Both the position numbers and the translations under genes were made by a program. A DNA stretch of 64,000 bases. It comes from Aspidiotus rigidus (lineage: Eukaryota; Arthropoda; Insecta; Hemiptera; Diaspididae). Location of the stretch: NCBI GenBank assembly GCA_035079385.1, contig JAVHKY010000083.1:682001-746000 (forward strand). Reading direction: 5' to 3'. Positions 43,961 through 53,615 of the stretch are shown in pieces (position 1 is the stretch's first letter; every line of letters begins with the position of its first letter). The notes under the pieces were generated by a model, which saw only the letters and a program-made list of their open reading frames with translations, was not told where the DNA came from and searched no databases.

Positions 43961-46010
43961 CCGGCAATTGAATACAAGAAAAAGTGTTACGAAATCCTCC
44001 TGGCCAAGCCCAACAATGCAGTGGCCATCAAGGCTTATAATGTGGCAAAATCTGAAGTCTACCATGCCACAAGACGCGCCAAAAACCATTGGTACCGCAA
44101 AAAGGCGGCCGAGATCCAGAACTATGCCAACGTGAACGACATTCGAGCCTTTTATGATGCTGTCAAGATACTATATGGACATGCTCATAACCAGGAAAGT
44201 CCAGTTCGAAGCAGCGAAGGTAATCTTCTGAAAAACGAAGCGAACATCCGTGAGAGATGGAGGGAGTATTACAGCCTGCTCAACACCTCTCCTGTAATAA
44301 ACATTGAAATTCTCGACCTGCTACCTCAGTAGCCAGTGCACGATGATCTCGATCAACCACCCTCAATAAGCGAAGTTGAAGAAGCAATAAAGGCACTCCG
44401 CAACAATAAAGCTGCTGGGTTGGATGGCCTATCAGCAGGAATTTTCAAACATGGTGGCTACCAAGCTCGATCACGAAAACTGCATACCCTCTTTGCTCAA
44501 ATATAGAAGACAGAAAACTTCCCTTGGACTTCAAAATTGCAGCGATCATCAACATATTCAAGAGGAAGAGGGATCGTGCCGCGGGATCTCACTACTTTGT
44601 GTTGCAGGAAAACTCCTTGTCAAAATCCTTCTCAACCGCCTCCAATCCGTCTTCTCCGGGCTTCTTCCCGAGTCCCAGGCGGGATTTCGAGCGGGACGAA
44701 GCACCACTGATAAGATATTTGCACTGAGGCAGCTACAGGAGAAAGCTATTGAGCAACAATTGCCGCTACACGCTGTCTTTGTGGACCTTCGTAAAGCCTT
44801 TGACATGGTCAGCAGAGATACACTGCTCAGATTTGGCTGCCCACCAAAGTTGGTCAATATCGTCGCAGAATTGCACGCGGGCAATGGGAAGCTAACGGAT
44901 AGTTTCACTATATCAAATGGAGTGAGACTGGGATGCGTCCTAGCCCCGCTGTTGTTCAACGCCTACATGACAGCGATGCTCATAGTGGTAGATCAAAAAC
45001 TACTCGACAGAGGCATCGCCATTCGCTACAGGTCTGGCGGTGGCTTATTCAAACTTGCCCGCTTAAAAGCTTAGAAGAACGTAAGATCTCGAACCGTAAC
45101 CAAGCTCCAATACGCAGACGATATAGTTATATTTGAGAACTCCGCTCCAGCCACGCAAAGGGCGTTGGACACCTTCTGGGAGGCCTACAAGGCGCTCGGT
45201 ATGGAGATAAATGTGAATAAAACAAAAGTGCTCCGAACCAATGGCGTACTGAGTCAAGACACCGACATAAAGATAGGAGACGATACCATCGAGGAAGTCC
45301 AGGATTTCAACTGTCTAGGGAGTATGGTTTCGCGGGACTGCTCCTTGACTAAAGAGATCAACCAGCGCCTCAGAAAAGCCTCGGCAGCCATGTTTAAGCT
45401 CAAGAAAAGAATCTTTGAAAACGCAGACTTACGATCAGGAACAAAGCTTGCTGTGTATCGCGCCATTGTTCTCACCGTACTGTTGTATGGCTCTGAATCT
45501 TGGAAACCATACAAGTCGCACCTGAAAGCGCTCGAAAAATTTCACGGCGGATACTGGACATCAAATGGTCAGACTTCGTGTCAAATGTCCGCGTCCTTGA
45601 GCGCGCACGGTGCAGTACCATCGAATACATGCTCACGTGCTCCGTGCTCCGCTGGTTGGGACACGTAACAAGAATGGACGACTCAAGACTCCCAAAACAA
45701 CTGCTGTATGGCGAACTCGCAAATGGTGCCAGACGCAAAGGGACGATATAAAGATCTGTGCCAGGGAGGCTTCTTGCCAGGAACGAGCCCTCTGGCGCAC
45801 CTTGGGAAACAACAACGCTGGAATGTTCATCAAATACGGACCCCGCGATCGAGGCGCACTGATGGACGCGCCAACATTCCAATGCGATAGTTGCGGACGG
45901 ACTACGACTTCACGAATCGGCCTCATTAGTCATTGCCGCACCCACACTAGAGGTTGAGAACATTTGGGTCCACCCACCCCAGGGAGGCCAGACGACGACG
46001 ACCATTACCA
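43961..46010 (+). pseudogene. 5'-truncated LINE reverse transcriptase, broken frames
   Basis: Read with several frameshifts, it encodes a non-LTR RT: NNKAAGLDGLSAGIFKHG, GISLLCVAGKLLVKILLNRL, SQAGFRAGRSTTDKIF, FVDLRKAFDMVSRDTLL, RLGCVLAPLLFNAYM and the catalytic YADDIVIF. The C-terminal segment runs LLYGSESWKPY to LRWLGHVTRMDDSRLPKQLL. It closes with a C2H2-like finger, FQCDSCGRTTTSRIGLISHC. Catalytic residues persist, but at least three stops or frameshifts (near 44330, 44565 and 45074) inactivate it. No endonuclease region remains. It ends at a CCATTACCATTA tail near 46010. The clade is not assigned. Confidence 0.8.
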
Positions 46011-46329
46011 TTAGCCTTAAGCATACGTCTGTACAATAACTATTCTTACCATACAATAGCTATCTTTTCCACCCAATAATAGACATGTGACTTAGCCTTA
46101 AGCATAAGAGGAATCCCAGCACTCGCTTCGATAAACTTCAAGTACGTAGGGGAGTGATGGGCTAACACAATAGTATACTATAGTCTCTCCGGCTGCCAAT
46201 GAGAAAAAAAAAAAAAAAAAAAGTTTAGGCCTAGTATAATGAAGACTAAAGGTCGAACCGAGCTGTGTATGATAGGAGGAAGACTTCGACCTCCAATCTG
46301 TATACCCATGGGAAAATGAAACAAAGAAA

Positions 46330-46410
46330 CCTCCATAAAACAGATGCCTTGTTTGCCTCGATTAACCAATTAATGAAGGCAACCCAACCCTGAGCAGCTA
46401 ACAAAGTAGG
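46330..46410. repeat. Dispersed repeat copy
   Basis: CATAAAACAGATGCCTTGTT, TGCCTCGATTAACCA and GAAGGCAACCC match the complement of 15395-15455. Confidence 0.55.
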
Positions 46411-47645
46411 CTGCGAGTTTTTTTTTTCTCTTCATGAAGATTTTGGTGACATGCATTCATCATCAACCGTATTTTTTAAATCAAAATTAACAATTTGACT
46501 GTGGGTTCAAGTTTTTCTACAAAGAGAGCAGAGCATGGTGGATTAAATTGGAGAGACTCTGCGCACAGGATTCTCGAACATAAAAACAATGAGAACTTGG
46601 ATTATAGTCTGAAAATTTCAACAAGACGAATAATTTCCATCCATCACTGCAGGCGCAATTTCAATGAGTTCCTCGTTATTTCTATACTATCGTTGATACT
46701 TTCATCGAATATTGTAAAAATATTGCAGGGAAGATGAGAAACATCGAACGCAACAGGCGCCGTAAAAGTTCATAAAACGGTACAATAGTAATTAGAATTT
46801 ATCGTCGGATAATTCTCTAATCCTTAATCCTATTATTTTTGCTGAACAACAACAACGCTCAAAACGTGTGCGTTTCGTTATTGATTGCTTTATGTAGCCA
46901 TAATCGGTATTTTTTAATCGCGTCTCTCGGTCTAACAATTTCGACTCGATTCGAAGTCTACTCGAATTACAGCGCGTAAATAGCGAGGCTATCACTGGTG
47001 TTTCTTAATAATATTATGCTCTCTATGAAATGCTGAATGATTATACGATGCGTCATCAGCTCGAGTAGTAAAACCAATTTTTCGATTTCCTTATTCATAC
47101 TGCTGTCCATTGCGGCGGAGATTTCGCAGATCTTCCTGACCTTCAAGAGGTTATACTCTGTATGTTTCGTAAAAGAATTTTTAAGCCTCATAAACCTTGA
47201 GGAATTATTTTACGCTAAGCTGATTCTTACTTATTATCCATAGTTTTTTTCGAGGAAGAGCGGGAGAGGATGTAAAATTGACCTGACGTGGACGTCGACA
47301 TCAGGTCCATATGGTACAGATAGATCTTGACTTCATTTCATCTCATTTGTCACATCGATTTCAGGTCAATCTCGAGTCGACTTGATCGACCTAAATCCGA
47401 TCGACTTCGAATTGACCTCAAATCAACGTCGATCAGGACTGAATTTTAATTTTGTGTCGACTTCTCCAATGGATCTGAAAATGACTCTTTTTTTGACTGC
47501 GTAGGTTGATTGTCAATTTTTAGTTTTCTGAGATGTATGCTGGTCGAATGTAGATCTAGTCAATGTACAGTCATAATCTTGTAGTATTTTATTCGTTTAG
47601 TGACGTCGATACTCGCAGACAGAATGTTAAGTCATAATTGTATTA
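46411..47645. other. Intronic, no feature recognised
   Basis: The stretch at 47280-47470 is rich in TCGA and GACCTNAAT words, which looks like a diverged short repeat. No gene. Confidence 0.35.
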
Positions 47646-48429
47646 TGAGGGCCGTTGAGAATCTCAATTTAATCGTAATGAATTGGCTCTCTTGGAGAAG
47701 GGCCCTATTGACAAAAATGAGCTAGAGAAAGCGAGGCGCACAAGGCGTTTTTATTTTCCCCCAAAATGACACATGTTTGTTAGCGGCGGAGCGTACTGAA
47801 TCGGACTCCGTCGCCGCGTAAAAATAAGAAGCGGCGTTCTGCGGCGACTTAAATTTCCGCCTGCGAACGCCGCGCCGCGGCACCAAAAAGTGAACTACGT
47901 ACGGAGGCGACTTTTATGCGTAGTAATTTCCGCCTATGGACGCTGCTGGATCAAAAAGAACGGCGTGACGCCGGCATCTCCTAGTACTACTTTGGTGATC
48001 GATGGTCACCCATCCAACCCCTAACCTGGAAACAGTTGCTTAATGAAAAGGGCGCGAATTAAATTACATGTAAAACTAGTCTATTACATACCTTACCTAA
48101 ATGGGCTAAAAATGTCTCATTTATGAATTTTTCATTACTTTTTCTCCTTTCTTATTCTACGAGAACAATTTGTTTTAAATTTTCAATGGAATTGTAATAC
48201 AGGACCATAGTTTTCTAATTATAAATGCAATGAGTTACTTGAAAAAAATAAAATTATTTCAAAATCGTGAAATTTCAAACTCATGGAGTTCTTTTTCGAC
48301 TAAATTAATTTGTAAATAATTAAGTATAATGAATTTAAATTTTACCTCAGCTAGTATATTTCTTTAATAATGCATTTTTGTGATTTTCAAGAATATTTTT
48401 ATTTTCGAGGTCGTATTTCCTAAGCGTAA

Positions 48430-48577
48430 TTCGATACCGTAGAACGAATACCTCGATCGTAAGCCACACACAGAAAAAAATTGAGGTAAGTATTAGCTAT
48501 TTTACACGTTTTCTCATACTCCACAAGCCAAAAATGATAATGGCTTACGAGGTATTTGTTCTACGGTATCGAGTTGA
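48430..48577. repeat. Inverted repeat inside the TIR transposon
   Basis: Arms at about 48430-48468 and 48540-48576 share CGATACCGTAGAAC and TACCTCG..GTAAGCCA as complements. It may be a small nested MITE. Confidence 0.65.
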
Positions 48578-48957
48578 GCCGTATTTCTTTTTGAATAAAA
48601 CGTCGGGTTTTTTGGGGGCAAAAGATTTCAAAGTTATCCTGGATTAGATAGTAATGATAATGATAATAAATAATAATAATAACAATAATGACGTTTTACG
48701 GCAAGGTTGGTAGCGTAGATAGTTCATTAGATATCTTTTTTGACAGCAGGGCAAAATTTAAAGCAAAGGCGCTGCGAGCACTGGTAGAAATATTATTTGA
48801 GGGAAACTTTTGGGAACGGGGGTGGTGGTTCATGGTGAGGGAAACCCATATTATTATATTATTATCTTTTGCTATTATTAATATTATTTTTTATTTTTTT
48901 TTCTTTCTTTTTTTTGCATAATTGTATTTTCCATTGTTTGCTTTTTTTTTAAATAGT

Positions 48958-49062
48958 GCCCCTCGTAATTGGCCCTTGAAGGCTGTGTGGGGGCACAATA
49001 AAATTATATAAATAAATAAATAAATAAATAATAATAACAATAATAATAATAATAATAACTTT
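48958..49062 (+). repeat. LINE-like 3' tail and AT-rich microsatellite
   Basis: CCCCTCGTAATTGGCCCTTG, then GGGGGCACAATAAAATTATA, leads into (AAAT)n and (AAT)n runs. The arrangement looks like the 3' terminus of a non-LTR element. The family is not identified. Confidence 0.4.
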
Positions 49063-49935
49063 CTTCTCAAAACAAAAATAATACATAATTATATGAAGAG
49101 AAAATAAATAATGGTTCTGATCTCGTCACGGCAAACAAAATTTTTCGTATCTTTCCTTTAAATTAAAAGATTGCGGAAAAACATTAGATCAATCAATTTT
49201 CTCTTCAGGTTGATGTTCGTGAGGTTTGATGCAAGCTAGAGTTCGTATTTACTCTGGATTATAATATACTCAAAGAGTGTCCGACTCTAGTAGTAATCTA
49301 GTAACATGAGTTCTCCTTTGTTGGATGAAAGGTGATATGTATAATTTGTTTCCGTCCGTTTAAGTACCTTATAGAGCAGTCGCCCAGGGCCCAGAAAGGA
49401 AAAGGCTGCGGATTCAGATACTGCTATGGCAAACTAAATTTTTCGAATATCTTTACATTTACGAAAAATTTTCTTCTTTATTTGTCTACAGAAAAAAAAA
49501 AGTGAAGATCAGGGTGGGTACTAGTCATCACCAGTGCAAATAAATCATCCGCATGGTATACCGGGCCCAAAACTCTTCAGCCGATGGAAACTCCCACTAA
49601 GCACACAATAAGTACGAAGCAACAAGAAATTAAGGCACTGGTGAATGAAAAAAAGGGAGTGAGAGAGAAAAAAGAGACACAGAGAGTAAAAAAAAAAAGA
49701 TAATGAAGTTCCATTTTTCCCATGATTAACATTATTTTTCGAAAAAATATAATCTTCCCAATACAAGGAATTTAATTGAAGATTTGCTACTCGTGAGTTT
49801 GCTCACCTCGTTTTTGACTAGATTCATAATTTCCTCAAGTATAAATGTATATTTCTAGTATTATTTTTCGTTTCAAAAAGGAAGTTTTTGTTTTGTTTTT
49901 ATTAATTTTCTCTTGTTTCTTGTTTATCATTATTA
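49063..49935. other. Transposon interior, no gene recognised
   Basis: AT-rich, with no open frame of recognised family. Confidence 0.35.
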
Positions 49936-49983
49936 GGTACTATTATTATTATTATTATTTATTATTATTATTATTATTATTAC
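49936..49983. repeat. (ATT)n microsatellite
   Basis: Nearly uninterrupted ATT trinucleotides. Confidence 0.85.
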
Positions 49984-50789
49984 TACCACTATTAAAAATT
50001 ACAAGTACATATTAAGTTGACAAAAATAGATGCACAACTCTGACTTTGCTTTAAGACGCAAAAAAATCACTTCATTACGCTGCTATTGTAAAAAACGCTT
50101 CGGAAAGCGGTGAGATTTCCAAATTCTACACGTACAGCTACTTCTGATGACGCAAAAAAATAACACCGTCTAGGTGCGATTTTGCATTTTCTTGATCCGC
50201 CGCGAACTATGTAATCTACTTGTGAGCGTCGAAAGGAAGGAAATACTGATCGAAGCAGCGTCCAGAGGCGACTTTTTATTCCGCCTAATCCGCCGCGAAT
50301 CAAATGATCTAGTTTTAAGCAGATGAAAGCGGAGAAACAATCATAACGCAGCGTCACGAAGCGTTCATAGGAGTCGCCTCTCGCATCTACCGAAAAAGAA
50401 AAGCGCGGTGATTTTTCAATTCCGTCCAGACAGCGGCGTTCACGTCATCAATAATCCGACTCTTTCAGCAGCCGTTCAATTGTTCCTCCGCGTTTCTTCC
50501 AATTTTTCGGCAGCGGAAGAGAACGAATAATTTCTGTCGCCACGATATAGGACAAATTTTTGATAGAAAGTTCGCATTCCGCCGCGTAAAATCAAAATTC
50601 AGCTGCTTGACGCCGCGAAATTCACGCATATTTTGTCAATAGGGGGGTTGAAGTTCGGGCTACATTTTCCTAAAAATCGAGAGACCCATTATGGCTGATC
50701 TGACGGTGAAGAAAGGACCTGGCGTGAATATCATAAAAAAAGTGCGCCGAAACGATCTGCAATATCGCACTTCCCAAACCGTGAGTTTT

Positions 50790-51253
50790 CCATTAACAGG
50801 GAACCTGTTTTATGGGGGGCGATTAAAACGTCCGCCATCCGGCTGGCCGGCAAAGCTTGGAGCTCAACATTTTTCTTGTTATATACACTCGGTGGTTAGT
50901 AGCCTGAACGATAGCCCCTTCGAGTGACTAGATATGCAATGCTCCATACACCAATCGACTTAGCCCCTTCAATGAGCTACATATGCAACGCTTCAAACAC
51001 TGTAACGTCCTCCTGAGGCATTCTAAGTCCCCTTCCTATCATATCTAGCTCTAAAGTCTGGGTTTGTGGCGTCACAATTTGATGACAACATAAGTCAACC
51101 TTGTGACGTCATAACCTGATGACGTCATAGATCAGTTGTTTTCAAGTCTTCCTATTATGTATAGTTCCAAAGTCAGAACCTGCGACGTTACAATTTTGAT
51201 GACGGCCGCATAAAACAAGTTCCTTGCCCCCCTCGTTTAACTCCGTTAAAGAA
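50790..51253. repeat. Dispersed repeat cluster
   Basis: Contains CAGGGAACCTGTTTTATGG (50798), two copies of an AGCCCCTTCNANTGAGCTA-type segment (50913, 50960; also at 59920), AAGTCCCCTTCCTATCATAT (51028), TGACGTCATAG and CATAAAACAAGTTCCTTG (51211). It directly abuts the Penelope dimer. Confidence 0.5.
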
Positions 51254-51362
51254 ACGAATCCGTTCCTTTAAGTTACGGCTATCCATAATATACTAGAAAG
51301 AGGAATACTCCAGCGTGGAGTAAAACATGCAAACCGCAGAAAAAATGAAAATACGACGAGCG

Positions 51363-51389
51363 CTTTCGGTTAAACAACCATCTTCAAGA
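51363..51389 (-). ncRNA. Hammerhead-like motif, 3' UTR, left arm
   Basis: The complement of 53504-53529; same core. Confidence 0.35.
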
Positions 51390-51432
51390 CTGAAATGAAA
51401 GCAACTGACGAACAAAAGAGAAGAACGAGGTA

Positions 51433-52911
51433 TTAAGATCGTCCAAACGAGAAATCACGGTGTGAGTCATAAACAAGTTCGATCAGGCCATCTTCCGGAA
51501 TGTACGAATTGAGTACAGTGATACCGTCAGTGTTGAGATGACGAATTATCTCTATATTCTCGAGGGCGATACGCTTACGGTAGGAATTCTCCTTATGGAG
51601 GAGCTTTTCGGATCCCTCGCGGAAGCTGTGGCCACTGTTTATTAAGTGATCGGCGAAAGCTGACTCCCCCAAGTGTCCCTTCTTCCACGACTTCAGGTGC
51701 TCAGCTACTCGAACTTTCATTTGGCGGCTGGTCTCACCAATATAAAAGCCTCCACAATCCTCACACTCCAACTTATACACACCACTCCTCTCATCGACAG
51801 GTATGGGGTCCTTCAGTCTCACAAACAACCTCTTGACTGTGGTAGGGTTGTAAAACGCGGGTCTGAAGCCAAACGGGCGAAGGGCCCGACCCAATTGCTG
51901 GGAGAACTTCCCCAAGAAAGGGAGACTGATCCAACGCAAACGGCGATTAAGGATCGTGTCTCGGGGGAGGGAGGTGGTGGAATCCAGGAGGCCCCTCGTA
52001 ACTTTCCTCCGAACCATCACGTCAACATCGACATTGACCCCATTCACTCTGGCCAGGCGGTGTTTTATTGTGATTAACTCTTTCTTGAAGGCAGACTGAC
52101 TCAAAGGAATACGAGTCAGTCTGTGAACTAGGCTATGAAGAGCAGCCATCTTGTGAGCAACAGGACCGGACGAACCACCGTGGCCTAAAACATCGGTCGT
52201 AGTATCTTTCCTGTAAATTCCAAACTTATGGATACCGTCTATTATAGAGATCGATAAATCCAAAAAGTTAATGGAAAATACCCCTATTTCCAACGTAAAT
52301 TTGATGGAAGGGTACCAGGAATTGAGATACCTCAGAAACTCACCAGGGAGATCTGGGTGACCAGTCCAGGTACATAGAACGTCATCAACGTACCTGTGCC
52401 AATAATGAATATGATTAAGTAACACCTGGTTCGAGGAAAAGAGGTCAAGTTGAAAGTTAGACATGAAGATTTGGGATATGAGAGAGCCTAGTGGTGATCC
52501 AATGGGGATCCCTACTTCGTCAGGGAACTCGAAAAATTTCCCTTCAAATTTACAGTAGTTAGGGGACCAGCAAGTATTAAGAAGATCGAAGAATTCGTGA
52601 AGCTCATTATGAGGAATGTTGGCTTTGACGAGTAGCTCACCCATACGCTGGATAGTAGCAGCCTTAGGAATATTCGGGAACAAACCAACAACATCAAACG
52701 AGCAGGTGGTCGTTCCCGGGGGAAGGCTTACATCCTTGAGAACGTCAGTTAAAGAGGCCGAATTCAAGACCGAATGAGGGGATTCAAAATCAATACGATT
52801 TTTGAACCAACGGTCAAGGAATTTAGCAACGAGGTAGGTAGGAGAGAAGACGAAAGAAACAACGGGTCGCATCGGGGTATTGTTCTTATGCACTTTAGGC
52901 AGCCCGTACAA
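51433..52911 (-). CDS. Penelope-like RT/GIY-YIG, family A, 5'-truncated
   Basis: 492 codons starting MYGLPKVHKNNTPMRPVVSF. CSFDVVGLFPNIP lies at about 70-82, GIPIGSPLGSLISQIFM at 134-150, and the catalytic YVDD at about 174-177. NFLDLSISIIDG follows. The nuclease DERSGVYKLECEDCGGFYIG lies at about 380-400, with the GVY...YIG pair and linker CxxC intact. Upstream on the same strand the frame resumes beyond a C-run (G17-like tract on + at 52914-52930) as HVKEV, then SEAVIKTPALKK, so the homopolymer causes a frame break. The N-terminal ~230 residues expected for family A are missing, ending at the arm junction near 53037. Probably inactive alone. Confidence 0.85.
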   Translation of the reverse strand: MYGLPKVHKNNTPMRPVVSFVFSPTYLVAKFLDRWFKNRIDFESPHSVLNSASLTDVLKDVSLPPGTTTCSFDVVGLFPNIPKAATIQRMGELLVKANIPHNELHEFFDLLNTCWSPNYCKFEGKFFEFPDEVGIPIGSPLGSLISQIFMSNFQLDLFSSNQVLLNHIHYWHRYVDDVLCTWTGHPDLPGEFLRYLNSWYPSIKFTLEIGVFSINFLDLSISIIDGIHKFGIYRKDTTTDVLGHGGSSGPVAHKMAALHSLVHRLTRIPLSQSAFKKELITIKHRLARVNGVNVDVDVMVRRKVTRGLLDSTTSLPRDTILNRRLRWISLPFLGKFSQQLGRALRPFGFRPAFYNPTTVKRLFVRLKDPIPVDERSGVYKLECEDCGGFYIGETSRQMKVRVAEHLKSWKKGHLGESAFADHLINSGHSFREGSEKLLHKENSYRKRIALENIEIIRHLNTDGITVLNSYIPEDGLIELVYDSHRDFSFGRS

Positions 52912-52913
52912 GA

Positions 52914-52930
52914 GGGGGGGGGGGGGGGGT
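52914..52930. repeat. G homopolymer in the Penelope ORF
   Basis: A nearly pure G run sits where the intact family A copy encodes NPVPPLLYGL. It breaks the minus-strand frame and is a likely site of sequencing or assembly error. Confidence 0.8.
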
Positions 52931-53034
52931 GGGGTTAGGAACGAGGAGGTTTTTTTTCAAAGCAGGAGTTTTGATAACAGCCTCACTCCTGTTGATGACA
53001 CACCTAACTTCTTTGACGTGCTTGGGGAAGCTGA

Positions 53035-53459
53035 AATCCTACAACCCTACCACAGTCAAGAGGTTGTTTGTGAGACTGAAGGACCCCATACCTGTCGATG
53101 AGAGGAGTGGTGTGTATAAGTTGGAGTGTGAGGATTGTGGAGGCTTTTATATTGGTGAGACCAGCCGCCAAATGAAAGTTCGAGTAGCTGAGCACCTGAA
53201 GTCTTGGAAGAAGGGACACTTGGGGGAGTCAGCTTTCGCCGATCACTTAATAAACAGTGGCCACAGCTTCCGCGAGGGATCCGAAAAGCTCCTCCATAAG
53301 GAGAACTCCTACCGTAAGCGTATCGCCCTCGAGAATATAGAGATAATTCGTCATCTCAACACTGACGGTATCACTGTACTCAATTCGTACATTCCGGAAG
53401 ATGGCCTGATCGAACTTGTTTATGACTCACACCGTGATTTCTCGTTTGGACGATCTTAA
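53035..53459 (+). CDS. GIY-YIG endonuclease portion on the inverted arm
   Basis: Plus-strand copy of the last ~140 codons of the element at 51433-52911, from YNPTTVKRLFVRLKDPIPVD to the stop TAA at 53457. It contains SGVYKLECEDCGGFYIGETS, RVAEHLKSW and SAFADHL. An upstream open stretch from 52929 is read through the antisense of the RT body and is not native. It encodes a nuclease domain without RT; expression is unknown. Confidence 0.7.
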
Positions 53460-53503
53460 TACCTCGTTCTTCTCTTTTGTTCGTCAGTTGCTTTCATTTC
53501 AGT

Positions 53504-53529
53504 CTTGAAGATGGTTGTTTAACCGAAAG
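53504..53529 (+). ncRNA. Hammerhead-like motif, 3' UTR, right arm
   Basis: CTTGAAGATGGTTGTTTAAC followed by CGAAAG has the layout CUGANGA-like box, GGTT/AACC helix, GAAA. The box departs from consensus (CUUGAAGA). The same motif, more canonical (CGATGATGG...CCGAAAG), is found at 63409-63433 (-). Confidence 0.4.
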
Positions 53530-53615
53530 CGCTCGTCGTATTTTCATTTTTTCTGCGGTTTGCATGTTTTACTCCACGCTGGAGTATTCCTCTTTCTAGT
53601 ATATCCGTTAAAGAA

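Larger units (their letters stand above)
47703..50644. mobile_element. 2.9-kb TIR DNA transposon, non-autonomous
   Basis: Ends are CCCTATTGACAAAA and its exact complement TTTTGTCAATAGGG, flanked by GGG on both sides (47700-47702 and 50645-50647). Removing the insert restores the Penelope reading EKG-LKFG. Both subterminal regions (47775-47970 and 50190-50625) are rich in GCCGCG/CGGCG words, unlike the AT-rich middle. No transposase ORF is recognisable. A 3-bp duplication (or 3-4 within a G run) does not settle the superfamily. Confidence 0.75.
47650..50780 (+). pseudogene. Family A Penelope N-terminal fragment split by a transposon
   Basis: 47650-47702 reads LNRNELALLEKG, and 50648-50780 resumes with LKFGLHFPKNRETH followed by VKKGPGVNIIKK. 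The intact family A ORF has DEITLLEKGLKFGLSPLKNQ and IKIGPGVNTQKK. The DNA between (47703-50647) is an insertion. Several frameshifts; non-functional. Confidence 0.7.
51254..53604 (-). mobile_element. Inverted-dimer Penelope-like element (family A)
   Basis: CCGTTAAAGAA occurs at 51243-51253 and 53605-53615, an 11-bp target duplication. Within it, 51288-51853 and 53038-53604 are inverted copies that appear identical wherever I compared them. Each contains the GIY-YIG coding end and the 3' UTR. The minus-strand body between them is 5'-truncated. High arm identity means the structure is recent or maintained by conversion. It inserted into the dispersed repeat cluster. Confidence 0.85.

Noticed and set aside
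45472..45926. Minus-strand ORFs over the LINE 3' region
   Set aside because: Antisense of LINE coding sequence, whose sense strand encodes the recognisable RT C-terminus and zinc finger.
51673..52077. 134-codon plus-strand ORF
   Set aside because: Antisense shadow of the family A GIY-YIG/thumb coding sequence on the minus strand.
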